Assembly (NCBI GenBank): GCA_902497095.1
Contig: CABVDD010000003.1
Span: 8,558-72,557 of the forward strand
Direction of reading: 5' to 3'
From: an uncultured Faecalicoccus sp.
GTDB lineage: Bacteria; Bacillota_I; Bacilli_A; Erysipelotrichales; Erysipelotrichaceae
Length of the DNA: 64,000 nucleotides
A program made the position numbers and the translations under genes. The notes below the pieces were generated by a model. It was not told the origin of the DNA. It worked only from the letters and a program-made list of their open reading frames with translations, and ran no database searches. This document shows, in pieces, positions 50,432-59,348 of this stretch (the first letter of the stretch is position 1; each line of letters starts with the position of its first letter).

Positions 50432-51356
50432 AGAACAATTAAAAAAAGAACAGCCGGTTGTATATCAAACACTATCTAACGCCTTAAAAAAAGATCATTT
50501 GGCACATGCTTATCTTTTTGTTGGTCCCAAAGGGAGTCCAAAAAATGAAATGGCCATACTTTTAGCACAAAGTTTAGTTTGTCATCATACCGATAACGAT
50601 GGTTTTGCATGTCAAGAATGCGATGTGTGTCAAAGAATTCAAAATGAAGAAGCTATTGATTTTAAATGGATACATGGTGATAAAAATCGAATCAAGAAAA
50701 AAGATATTTTAGATCTGCAGGCTTTTTTTGAAGCAACCAGTGTGGAAATAGAAAACCGAAGAATTTATTTTTTGGAACAATTTGATCAGGCTACACCAGA
50801 TGCTTCAAATTCCTTATTAAAATTTTTAGAAGAGCCTAGGCCGGGCATTTTTGCGATCATCAGTGCAGATGAAAAATCAAACGTATTACCTACGATACAA
50901 TCCCGTTGCCAATGGATACAATTTCGTCCTGCATCCAAACAACGTTTTATAGCTATGCTCGAAGAATTAACAGATACAGAAAGTGCAAAGATGTTGGCAC
51001 AGTTTGGCTATACTATGCAGCAAGCTAAAGAAATTCTTACATGGCAAGATTTTGATCTGATCAAAGAATCGGCTAAAAAATATATTATGAATGCGGATGA
51101 TTTTTCTACGATCCTTTCTATGCAAAGGGAAGTATTTATTCCTAAATCGGATCATATGCAAAAGGAAAAAGTGCGATTTTGGATGGAATGTGTATTATAT
51201 TATACGAAAGAAAATAAACAAAATTTTTCTTTATCCAAACAAATTCATATTCAGAAACTATTAATTGAAGGATTGGATATGCTTCGTCGTCCGGTTGAGC
51301 TCGCGTTATTTTTAGATAAACTGTATAATCAAATAAGAAAGGTTGTGATATCTTGA
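50424..51356 (+). CDS. holB: DNA polymerase III delta' subunit
   Basis: Clamp-loader subunit lacking ATPase activity. The 310-residue protein has a degenerate P-loop region (GPKGSPKNEMA), the zinc module CQECDVCQRI, QFDQATPDASNSLLKFLEEPRPG, and SRCQWIQF. It overlaps tmk by 8 bp and ricT by 4 bp. This is the standard Bacillota context. Confidence 0.93.
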   Translation: MNKEQLKKEQPVVYQTLSNALKKDHLAHAYLFVGPKGSPKNEMAILLAQSLVCHHTDNDGFACQECDVCQRIQNEEAIDFKWIHGDKNRIKKKDILDLQAFFEATSVEIENRRIYFLEQFDQATPDASNSLLKFLEEPRPGIFAIISADEKSNVLPTIQSRCQWIQFRPASKQRFIAMLEELTDTESAKMLAQFGYTMQQAKEILTWQDFDLIKESAKKYIMNADDFSTILSMQREVFIPKSDHMQKEKVRFWMECVLYYTKENKQNFSLSKQIHIQKLLIEGLDMLRRPVELALFLDKLYNQIRKVVIS

Positions 51357-52219
51357 AAAACAATGAGATACAAAATGAAAATCGTAAATATAAATATATT
51401 GTATATATTCAATTTGAAGAATCTAAAAAAGCTTATACTTTTGGTTCCGATATACCGTATAAAGAACAGGATATGGTCGTTGTAGAAACTGTTCGTGGAA
51501 AAGAATTAGGAAAAGTTTGTTCTGACTCTATTCTTTTTGATGCCAAAAAAGTAAAAGGATCTTTAAAACCTGTATTACGTTTGGCTACAGAGTACGATTT
51601 GATCCAGAAAAATGAAAATGATGAAAAAGCAAAGAAAGCTATGAAGATCTGTCATCAATGTATTGAAAATCTGCAATTGGATATGCATCTGATCAGCGGA
51701 GAATATACATTGGATCGTTCTAAAGTCATCTTTACTTATGTCAGTGATGATCGTGTGGATTTTCGTCAGTTGTTAAAAGATTTGGCGGGTCAGTTACATT
51801 GTCGTATTGAACTTCGCCAGGTGGGCCCAAGAAATAAAGCAAAAATGGTTGGAGGTTTAGGAAACTGTGGTATGGAAACGTGTTGTTCCAGATTCCTTAC
51901 AGATTTTGAGGCCATTTCCATTAATATGGCTAAAAACCAGCTTTTAGCTTTGAATATTCAAAAATTGAGCGGACAGTGCGGAAAGTTGATGTGTTGTCTT
52001 CGATATGAAAATGATGAATATACACAATTGCGAGAGGGATTGCCTAAGATTAATTCACAAATCACTTTTGAAGATACGCGTTATCGCATTACGTCTATGA
52101 ATGTTCTTCAAAAACAGGCAAAATTAGAGAATAAAGAGGAAGTTCGTTTTGTTTCTTTTGATGAACTTTGGCCAGACAGGGAAAAGAAAAATGAAAAGGC
52201 AAAAAAGCTTTCAAAATGA
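51353..52219 (+). CDS. ricT: RicT (YaaT), PSP1-domain Fe-S protein
   Basis: Subunit of the RicA-RicF-RicT (Y-) complex that modulates RNase Y maturation of operon mRNAs. The 288-residue protein has the PSP1 C-terminal domain with GNCGMETCCSRFL and SGQCGKLMCCLRYE, whose Cys residues bind Fe-S. The start codon is TTG, overlapping the holB stop. RicA and RicF are not in the window. Confidence 0.92.
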   Translation: MKNNEIQNENRKYKYIVYIQFEESKKAYTFGSDIPYKEQDMVVVETVRGKELGKVCSDSILFDAKKVKGSLKPVLRLATEYDLIQKNENDEKAKKAMKICHQCIENLQLDMHLISGEYTLDRSKVIFTYVSDDRVDFRQLLKDLAGQLHCRIELRQVGPRNKAKMVGGLGNCGMETCCSRFLTDFEAISINMAKNQLLALNIQKLSGQCGKLMCCLRYENDEYTQLREGLPKINSQITFEDTRYRITSMNVLQKQAKLENKEEVRFVSFDELWPDREKKNEKAKKLSK

Positions 52220-53039
52220 TAATGCGACATTATATTTAGTGCCAACGCCCATTGGAAATTTACAGGAGATGACACCCAGGGCTTTAGAAGTGTTAAAACA
52301 AGTGGATGTGATTGCAGCCGAAGATACGCGTAATACGAAAAAACTGTGTATGGCTTATCAAATTCAGAAACCTTTGATATCACATCATGAACACAATCAA
52401 GCCACCAGCATTCCGGAAATCTTACATCTTTTGGAGCAGGGGAAACAAGTGGCTGTTGTCAGTGATGCCGGATATCCGCTAGTTTCAGATCCGGGACAAA
52501 GACTGGTAAAAGAAGCAATTGAAAAAGATTTTAATGTAGTTTCTTTATCTGGAGCTAATGCGGCAACCAATGCTTTAGTAGCAAGTGGCTTATCAACAGA
52601 ACACTATCTGTTTTATGGCTTTTTAGAGAATAAAAGAAATCGAAGGAAAAAACAGCTGGAAGAACTTAAAGAGTTTCCGTATACAATGATTTTTTATGAA
52701 GCACCTCATCGAATTGAAGATATGTTACAAGATTGTTTGGATGTATTAGGAAACAGAGAGATCGTTTTAGCTCGTGAGTTGACAAAATTATATGAAGAAT
52801 ACATTCGAGGAACGATTGAAGAAGTGTTGAAAATCGCATCTTCTTTAAAAGGTGAAATGGTAGTACTTATTGAAGGAAAAAAACAAGAAGTCAAAGACTT
52901 TGATATGGAAGAAGCTTTAAAAAAAGTGCAGTGCTTGGTTGATAAAGGCATTAAAACTAAAGATGCGATCAAACAAGTAGCTCAAGAAATGAACGGTTCT
53001 AAAAATGAATTGTATGAAGCGTACCATAAACAAATTTGA
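52191..53039 (+). CDS. rsmI: 16S rRNA (cytidine1402-2'-O)-methyltransferase
   Basis: SAM-dependent methyltransferase of the tetrapyrrole-methylase fold acting on C1402 of 16S rRNA. About 282 residues: YLVPTPIGNLQEMTPRALEVL, AAEDTRNTKKL, HEHN, and GYPLVSDPGQRLV. The start at 52191 is chosen because AGGGAAAAG precedes it and upstream in-frame Mets lie in the ricT frame without similarity. Overlaps ricT by 29 bp. Confidence 0.95.
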   Translation: MKRQKSFQNDNATLYLVPTPIGNLQEMTPRALEVLKQVDVIAAEDTRNTKKLCMAYQIQKPLISHHEHNQATSIPEILHLLEQGKQVAVVSDAGYPLVSDPGQRLVKEAIEKDFNVVSLSGANAATNALVASGLSTEHYLFYGFLENKRNRRKKQLEELKEFPYTMIFYEAPHRIEDMLQDCLDVLGNREIVLARELTKLYEEYIRGTIEEVLKIASSLKGEMVVLIEGKKQEVKDFDMEEALKKVQCLVDKGIKTKDAIKQVAQEMNGSKNELYEAYHKQI

Positions 53040-53065
53040 TCTTGCGAAAGCAAGGTCTTTTTTTT
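53038..53065 (+). terminator. Terminator of the tmk-rsmI operon
   Basis: GATCTTGC/GCAAGGTC stem with a GAAA tetraloop and eight T. Confidence 0.9.
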
Positions 53066-53257
53066 GTGAAGGATGGAAAAATGCAATTTATAAAATGATA
53101 AGCTTTGATATATGCAATGATAAAAACGGTGAAACGATGTTGGACAGAAAAATTAAGGAAGATTTGAAATTCTAGCTGGAAGATAATAAAAAGTTATTTT
53201 AGTTGATGGAATAAAACCAATCGACAATTATTTTTCAATTTTTAAAAGAATAAAAAG

Positions 53258-53283
53258 ATTTGTATAGTAAGTATTCTACAAAT
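53258..53283. promoter_or_regulatory. Inverted repeat, possible operator of the XRE gene
   Basis: ATTTGTA and TACAAAT separated by 12 bp, about 75 bp before the XRE gene. A TTGACA sequence follows at about 53317. The rest of the 53066-53359 gap shows no gene or RNA that I can support. Confidence 0.35.
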
Positions 53284-53359
53284 ATTAGCGCTGTTAAAGA
53301 ATCTTTGCGTGACAAATTGACATAGTTTTATCATACTGTAATTGAAAGAAGGTGATCTT

Positions 53360-54070
53360 ATGTCAAATCTTTCTAAAAACATTCGTAAATATAGAGAACA
53401 ACAAGCTATGTCACAAGAAGATTTGGCACAAAAACTTTATGTGACTAGGCAAACTATATCTAATTATGAAAATGGAAAAACAGAACCGGACTTAGATAGA
53501 ATCGAAGAAATGGCGGCATTGTTTGATGTAGATGTACAAGAACTGTTACAAGGAAAAGGGCAGTACTTGTTTCCTAAAAAACAATTTGTACAGTTAATTG
53601 TTGTAACTGTTGTCTTAGTAATATGGATGATGGTTGCTTCATATGGTATAAATCAAATGAGAATATATTATATAGTTCCATGGTCTTTTCTGATCTTATG
53701 TCCTTTTGCGGCATCTGTCTTATTATCAGGTATTGGTTATTTGATTGGTGATGTATTGACAAAAAGTCGTCTTTTGAAGCGTATTTCTCTACCGTTATGG
53801 ATACATCGTATATTCCTAATCTTAACAGGTTTAATTTGCATAGGGTTGATTTTTACATTATTGATGTATAGCTTTTATCATGTATTTTATATAGAGTTTC
53901 AAGAACAAGGCGTAAATCAATGGATATCGCAAGGATATATATTTTGGAATCAAGTACGAGCAAATATCATGACAATGTTTAGTTTTCATCCGTTATTGTA
54001 CGGTATTTTTCCGATATTAGGATTCATTTGTTCTTACAGCAAGAAAGTTATTTCTGAAAAAAAGAAATAA
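53360..54070 (+). CDS. XRE-family regulator with a membrane domain
   Basis: A 236-residue protein. Residues 1-60 are a Cro/C1 HTH (NIRKYREQQAMSQEDLAQKLYVTRQTISNYENG). Four hydrophobic segments follow (about 78-100, 108-135, 145-175, 205-230). HTH proteins of this type in Bacillota often regulate neighbouring efflux or stress genes, with the membrane part as sensor. The ligand and targets are unknown. The start is at ATG 53360, with GAAGGTGAT before it. It stands alone between a terminator and a glutamine amidotransferase gene. Confidence 0.8.
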   Translation: MSNLSKNIRKYREQQAMSQEDLAQKLYVTRQTISNYENGKTEPDLDRIEEMAALFDVDVQELLQGKGQYLFPKKQFVQLIVVTVVLVIWMMVASYGINQMRIYYIVPWSFLILCPFAASVLLSGIGYLIGDVLTKSRLLKRISLPLWIHRIFLILTGLICIGLIFTLLMYSFYHVFYIEFQEQGVNQWISQGYIFWNQVRANIMTMFSFHPLLYGIFPILGFICSYSKKVISEKKK

Positions 54071-54254
54071 AATATAAAATTGAAAGATTATAGAAAGTTA
54101 ATTTGAGTTTTTTAATGGTATTGAGGATAAGTATTCTGAATATGTGATCAGTATGTATACCATGGATTTTTCAAGAAATGGAATTCATAATATAAATCTA
54201 CTGGATTTTTTGTTGGGAAAGCCTGTATAATCGTTTTTGAAATGAGGGATGAAA

Positions 54255-54959
54255 ATGAAAAAGATAGGAATCACTACTTCACAGATCATTATGATGGATC
54301 CATCTTTATGTGGATATAAAAAGGCAAATGTTACTACAACGTATCTACAGGCTGTACAAAAAGCAGGAGGACTTCCTGTTATCATGCCTTGTGTTTGTTC
54401 TGAAGAAGAAATGAAACAATATATCGAAATGTGTGATGGTTTTGTGTTGATTGGTGGTATGGATATTGCACCGATTTTATATGATGAAATGCCACATGCT
54501 AAGTGTGGGGATTATGATTATGATGTTGATGTATCGCAGTTAGCGTTTACCAAACTTGTAATTGCATCGAAAAAGCCGACATTGGCAATCTGTCGAGGTA
54601 TGCAGTTAGTAAATATCGCATTGGGAGGTACTCTGATTCAGGATATTCCTTCCTTAAGCCAAGAAATCAATCATTCATTTGTTTATGATGGAAATTTGGT
54701 ACATACAGCTTCTTTAGATGTTGAAGGTGGATTGTATACATTGTTTCAAACAGATAAGATCACAGTAAACAGTCTACATCATCAGGCCATTGGTAAACTG
54801 GGAGAAGGTCTTTATGTGGATGCGAAGGCACCAGATGGAATCATAGAAGCTATCAGTTTACCAGGACAGCCATTATTAGGAGTTCAGTGGCATCCAGAGA
54901 TGATGGTAGATACAGATCCATTGATGGCAAAATTGTTTAGTTGGGTTGTTGGAAACTAA
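54255..54959 (+). CDS. Class I glutamine amidotransferase, gamma-glutamyl hydrolase (PuuD-like)
   Basis: A 234-residue peptidase C26-type protein. The nucleophile elbow is AICRGMQLVNIALGG (Cys near 118). HHQAIGKLGEG and the catalytic WHPE near the C terminus are present, as is LIGGMDIAPILY. It probably hydrolyses gamma-glutamyl amides such as gamma-glutamyl-GABA. A second Met at 54255 is preferred because GAGGG abuts the ATG at 54249. It lies upstream of the purine operon but has a separate transcript, since a promoter follows. Confidence 0.87.
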   Translation: MKKIGITTSQIIMMDPSLCGYKKANVTTTYLQAVQKAGGLPVIMPCVCSEEEMKQYIEMCDGFVLIGGMDIAPILYDEMPHAKCGDYDYDVDVSQLAFTKLVIASKKPTLAICRGMQLVNIALGGTLIQDIPSLSQEINHSFVYDGNLVHTASLDVEGGLYTLFQTDKITVNSLHHQAIGKLGEGLYVDAKAPDGIIEAISLPGQPLLGVQWHPEMMVDTDPLMAKLFSWVVGN

Positions 54960-54987
54960 ATTGTGCAAATCTTCTTTAAAATAGTCA

Positions 54988-55016
54988 TTGTATTGTAAGA
55001 AACCTTCATGTAAAAT
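54988..55016 (+). promoter_or_regulatory. Promoter of the purine operon
   Basis: TTGTAT and TAAAAT with 17-bp spacing; the -10 is preceded by TG. Transcription would begin near 55023, giving a leader of about 130 nt that contains a leader peptide and a terminator. Confidence 0.5.
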
Positions 55017-55053
55017 AACGTTGCAGGAAGTTGATTTTTTGGAGGTCTTACTT

Positions 55054-55110
55054 ATGGTCTTAAGAAGATTTACAAAATTGAAGGACATGAACTGTTTTAA
55101 GCGTGCCTAA
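55054..55110 (+). CDS. Leader peptide of the purine operon
   Basis: An 18-codon ORF, MVLRRFTKLKDMNCFKRA, with a strong GGAGG eight bases before its ATG. Its TAA stop (55108-55110) lies in the loop of the hairpin terminator at 55099-55129. A ribosome reaching the stop would block the hairpin, so translation of this peptide should permit read-through into purE. No known family. The alternative is that it is an unrelated small protein gene ending in its own terminator. Confidence 0.5.
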   Translation: MVLRRFTKLKDMNCFKRA

Positions 55111-55129
55111 AAAAAGGTGCGCTTTTTTT
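55099..55129 (+). terminator. Attenuator/terminator in the purE leader
   Basis: AAGCGTGCC/GGTGCGCTT 9-bp stem (two G-U pairs) with an 8-nt A-rich loop, followed by T5-7. It lies 21 bp ahead of purE. Confidence 0.75.
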
Positions 55130-55150
55130 CATGAAAGAGAGGAAAAGAAG

Positions 55151-55639
55151 ATGGACACAAAAAGAGTTTTGATCGTGATGGGATCACGCAGTGATCTGCC
55201 AAGCATGGAAGGCTGTATGAAGCAGCTGGATGATTTTGGGGTAAGCTATTCAGTACGTGTATTAAGTGCACACCGTACGCCAAATGCCGTAATTGAATTA
55301 AGCGAAAAAGCTGTTGAAAATGGAGTACAGGTCATTATTGCGGCAGCTGGAGGAGCGGCCCATTTGGCTGGCGTATTGGCAAGTTCTACGCCATTACCGG
55401 TTATTGGAATTCCAATTCAAACGAGTGCTTTAGGCGGAATGGACTCTTTGTTGTCCACAGTACAGATGCCTCAGGGAGTACCGGTGGCAACAGTAGCTAT
55501 TGGAAAAGCAGGAGCTCGTAATGCGGCAATTTTAGCTTGTCAGATGATGGGGCTTGCGGATAAAGAGCTGCAACAAAAAATTGTAGAGTTCAAAAAAGCA
55601 CAAGCTGAAAAAGTGTTATCGGACTCTGTTGTAGAATAG
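55151..55639 (+). CDS. purE: N5-carboxyaminoimidazole ribonucleotide mutase
   Basis: Converts N5-CAIR to CAIR in purine synthesis. The 162-residue protein has MGSRSDLPSMEGC, SAHRTPNAV with the catalytic His, AAAGGAAHLAGVLAS, and GGMDSLLS. The start at 55151 is supported by GAGAGGAAAAG and by family length; the longer frame upstream runs through the terminator. PurK is not seen in the window. First gene of purE-purL-purF-purM-purN-purH. Confidence 0.96.
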   Translation: MDTKRVLIVMGSRSDLPSMEGCMKQLDDFGVSYSVRVLSAHRTPNAVIELSEKAVENGVQVIIAAAGGAAHLAGVLASSTPLPVIGIPIQTSALGGMDSLLSTVQMPQGVPVATVAIGKAGARNAAILACQMMGLADKELQQKIVEFKKAQAEKVLSDSVVE

Positions 55640-55647
55640 GAGGCATC

Positions 55648-58600
55648 ATGAATACACGAATTTTTGTACGAAAAAAGGAGCAATTTCAAGTTGAAAGTGA
55701 ATCACTTTGTCATGAATTGAAAACTTCTTTAGGTTTACATGATGATTTTGGATTAGAACAATACAATATTTATGATATTTTTGAAGCGGATGAAAACGAT
55801 ATTGCACTGTTAAAGAAAAACGTATGTAGTGAAGTAGTAACCGATGAGGTTTTAGATACGGTTGATTTAGATGGAAAAACATATTTGGCTTATGAATATC
55901 TTCCAGGCCAATATGATCAAAGAGCCGATAGTGCCATGCAATGTTTGATGTTATTAAACAATAAACAGAGTGTGCGTATTCATTCTGGAACATTATTGGT
56001 ATTTTCAGGAAGGGTGGATGCAGAGCAATTAGAAAAAATTACGCATTATATCGTTAACCCTGTAGAAGCTCGTGTTAAAGATCTTTCTGTTTTAGAAGAT
56101 GATCAAGATGTAGAAGTAGCCGAAGTACCAGTATTAGAAGGTTTTATTTCACTTTCCAAAGAAGAATTGGAAGCGCTTCGTCAAAAAGAAGGTTTGGCGA
56201 TGAGCTTTGATGATATTGAACATGTACAGAAATATTTCCGTGAGGAAGAAAAACGGGATTGTACAATGACAGAATTAAAGGTGTTGGATACATATTGGTC
56301 AGATCATTGTCGTCATACGACATTTGAGACTGTATTGGATTCTGTAGATTTTAAATTATCGACTTTAAAAGAACAAATTCAGGCTTCTTATGAACGTTAT
56401 TTAAAACTTCGCGAAAAAGTGCATGGCAATGCAAAAGAACAAACATTGATGGATATGGCTACGATCGCTGGTAAATATCTTCGTAAAGAAGGAAAATTAG
56501 ACGATTTAGAAGTCAGTGATGAAATCAACGCGTGTTCTGTAGAAATCAAAGTGGATGTTGATGGTCAACAAGAAGATTGGTTGTTGATGTTTAAAAATGA
56601 AACACATAACCACCCAACAGAAATTGAGCCATTTGGTGGAGCTTCGACTTGTATTGGGGGAGCTATTCGTGATCCTCTTTCAGGAAGAAGTTATGTGTAT
56701 CAGGCAATGCGTATTACCGGAGCAGGTGATATCACAAAACCTATTGAAGAAACAATGGAACATAAACTTCCGCAGTCCAAGATTTCAAAGACTGCAGCCC
56801 ATGGTTATTCCAGCTATGGAAACCAGATTGGATTAGCTACAACTTTTGTGGAAGAAATCTTTGATGAAGGCTATGTCGCAAAACGTATGGAAGTTGGTGC
56901 TGTTGTGGGAGCAGCTCCGAAAAGTCATGTAAAACGTGAAAAACCATTACCAGGTGACATTATCGTTTTGATTGGCGGAGCTACAGGACGTGATGGAATA
57001 GGTGGAGCTACGGGTTCAAGTAAAGAACACAATGAAACATCCTTGGAAAAATGCAGCAGTGAAGTTCAAAAAGGAAATGCGTTGATTGAACGTAAGTTAC
57101 AGCGTTTATTTAGAAATCCAGACTGCACTCGATTAATTAAAAAAGCCAATGACTTTGGTGCTGGCGGTGTTAGTGTAGCCGTTGGAGAATTGGCTGATGG
57201 ATTAGATATCAATTTGGATGCCGTACCTGTTAAATATCAGGGATTAGACGGAACAGAACTTGCGATCAGTGAATCACAGGAACGTATGGCTTGTTGTATC
57301 GCAGCCAGTGATTTTGAAGCTTTCCAAAAAGAAGCAGAAAAAGAAAATCTGGAAGCTATCAAAGTGGCTGATGTGACAGATACAAATCGTTTAGTGATGC
57401 ATTTTAGAGGAAAAACTATTGTCAATATGTCCAGAGCATTCTTGGATACCAATGGTGTTCGTCAACATCAAAACGTAGAAGTTGTCGATAGTACATATGA
57501 TGAAAAACCATTTGCGACAACACATTCTAACTTGATCGATACACTGCAAGATCCAAATGTGGCTTGTCAGATTGGTTTAAGCGAAATGTTTGATGCCTCA
57601 ATTGGTAAATCAACGGTTTTGATGCCGTTTGGTGGTTTTTACCAGTTGACTCCAGAAGAGGGTAGTGTACAAAAATTACCGGTTTTTGGTATGACGAATA
57701 CATGTTCTTTGATGACATATGGATATGATCCAAAATTGAGTAAATATTCTCCATATTTAGGTGCCAGTTATTCTGTTGTTGAAGCATTAACTCGCATCAC
57801 GGCATTGGGAGCCGACTATAAAACGTGTCGTTTGTCAAATCAGGAATACTTTGAACATCTGGGAAAAAATCCAGAAAAATGGGGCAATCCGATGCAGGCT
57901 TTATTAGGCTTGATTGATGCACAGCTGGCTTTTGAAACACCAAGTATCGGTGGTAAAGACAGTATGTCGGGTACTTATAAAGATATTCATGTACCACCGA
58001 CATTGATCACATTTGCGGTGACAACAGAAAAAACAGATCATATCATCAGCGCCAGCTTTAAAAAGCCAGGAAATTACGTATATCTGATCAAACATACACC
58101 AAAAGAAGATCATACACCAAACTATGAGCAGTTAAAGGATAATTTTGAAACAGTTCGTAAGTTTATGCGAGAAGGAAAGATCGTTGCGGCAAGCAGTGTA
58201 AAATTTGGTGGAATTGGTTATGCGGTTGCCAAAATGGCTTTTGGAAATAAATTAGGCGTGGCTATTGAAAGTGATGAAGATCTATATGGATTTAATATTG
58301 GTTCATTAGTTGTAGAAACTACAGAAACGATACAGGATCCACACTTTACTCTATTAGGAATTACAAATGAAGAAAAACGTATTGTGTTAAATGGTGAAAG
58401 TATCACGATAGAAGAAGTTTTAGATGCCTGGATGAAACGTTATAATGACGTATATCCTGTTCGTGTTGATCTAAACAAAGAAGTATTGGATACACCATTG
58501 ACAGATATGAAACTGCCGCAGTCTAAGGTCGTTGTCGAAAAGCCGGTCGTTGTGATCCCTATATTCCCGGGACAAAATTGTGAATACGATACAACACAGA

Positions 58601-59340
58601 AATTTGAAAGAGCCGGAGCTGAAGTTCATCAAGTTGTCATCAACAATCTTACAGTAGAAAACTTACAAAGAAGTATTGATACATTAGCGGATGAAATTTC
58701 AAAAGCACAAATTTTGATGATCGTCGGTGGATTCTCTAGTGGAGATGAACCAGATGGTTCAGGTAAATTTATCGCCAATGCTTTACGAAATCCAAAAATC
58801 TGGAGCGCTATTCAGACCATGCGAGAAAACGATGGATTGATTTTAGGTATTTGTAACGGATTCCAGGCTTTGATCAAATCAGGTCTTCTTCCGTATGGCG
58901 ACATTGAAAAACTGGATGCCTCCAATCCAACATTGTTTAGAAATAATATCAACCGACATGTTTCGCATATTGCCAGAACACGTATCACATCGAATAAGTC
59001 TCCTTGGTTGGCATCCATGAAACCAGGTGAAATTCACAGTGTTGCCATGAGTCATGGAGAAGGAAAGTTTGTAGCCAGTATGGATGTGGTAGAAAAGTTG
59101 GTACAAAATGGACAGGTTGCCACACAATATGTAAATGAGCAAGGACAACCAACCATGGATGGTTTAGATAATATCAATGGTTCAACACTTGCGATCGAAG
59201 GTATCTTAAGTGAAGATGGAAGAATCTTTGGTAAGATGGGACATAGCGAACGCTATGAACCGGGTCTGTTCCAAAATATTGCGGGAAATAAAGACCAGAA
59301 TATATTTGAAAACGGTGTGCGTTATTTTACGCATAAATAG
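55648..59340 (+). CDS. purL: Phosphoribosylformylglycinamidine synthase, single-chain
   Basis: ATP- and glutamine-dependent synthesis of FGAM. At 1230 residues it is the long, single-chain type that includes the glutaminase, unlike the three-part PurSQL of Bacillus. FKNETHNHPTEIEPFGGASTCIGGAIRD and SIGGKDSMSG mark the synthase halves. The C-terminal class I amidotransferase has PGQNCEYDT, GICNGFQALIKSG with the nucleophile Cys, and AMSHGEGKF. All catalytic residues are present here, in contrast to the next gene. Confidence 0.97.
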   Translation: MNTRIFVRKKEQFQVESESLCHELKTSLGLHDDFGLEQYNIYDIFEADENDIALLKKNVCSEVVTDEVLDTVDLDGKTYLAYEYLPGQYDQRADSAMQCLMLLNNKQSVRIHSGTLLVFSGRVDAEQLEKITHYIVNPVEARVKDLSVLEDDQDVEVAEVPVLEGFISLSKEELEALRQKEGLAMSFDDIEHVQKYFREEEKRDCTMTELKVLDTYWSDHCRHTTFETVLDSVDFKLSTLKEQIQASYERYLKLREKVHGNAKEQTLMDMATIAGKYLRKEGKLDDLEVSDEINACSVEIKVDVDGQQEDWLLMFKNETHNHPTEIEPFGGASTCIGGAIRDPLSGRSYVYQAMRITGAGDITKPIEETMEHKLPQSKISKTAAHGYSSYGNQIGLATTFVEEIFDEGYVAKRMEVGAVVGAAPKSHVKREKPLPGDIIVLIGGATGRDGIGGATGSSKEHNETSLEKCSSEVQKGNALIERKLQRLFRNPDCTRLIKKANDFGAGGVSVAVGELADGLDINLDAVPVKYQGLDGTELAISESQERMACCIAASDFEAFQKEAEKENLEAIKVADVTDTNRLVMHFRGKTIVNMSRAFLDTNGVRQHQNVEVVDSTYDEKPFATTHSNLIDTLQDPNVACQIGLSEMFDASIGKSTVLMPFGGFYQLTPEEGSVQKLPVFGMTNTCSLMTYGYDPKLSKYSPYLGASYSVVEALTRITALGADYKTCRLSNQEYFEHLGKNPEKWGNPMQALLGLIDAQLAFETPSIGGKDSMSGTYKDIHVPPTLITFAVTTEKTDHIISASFKKPGNYVYLIKHTPKEDHTPNYEQLKDNFETVRKFMREGKIVAASSVKFGGIGYAVAKMAFGNKLGVAIESDEDLYGFNIGSLVVETTETIQDPHFTLLGITNEEKRIVLNGESITIEEVLDAWMKRYNDVYPVRVDLNKEVLDTPLTDMKLPQSKVVVEKPVVVIPIFPGQNCEYDTTQKFERAGAEVHQVVINNLTVENLQRSIDTLADEISKAQILMIVGGFSSGDEPDGSGKFIANALRNPKIWSAIQTMRENDGLILGICNGFQALIKSGLLPYGDIEKLDASNPTLFRNNINRHVSHIARTRITSNKSPWLASMKPGEIHSVAMSHGEGKFVASMDVVEKLVQNGQVATQYVNEQGQPTMDGLDNINGSTLAIEGILSEDGRIFGKMGHSERYEPGLFQNIAGNKDQNIFENGVRYFTHK

Positions 59341-59348
59341 GATTTTCT

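Noticed and set aside
54960..55053. Purine or PRPP riboswitch before purE
   Set aside because: The leader before the peptide ORF is only about 30 nt and lacks the conserved aptamer cores.
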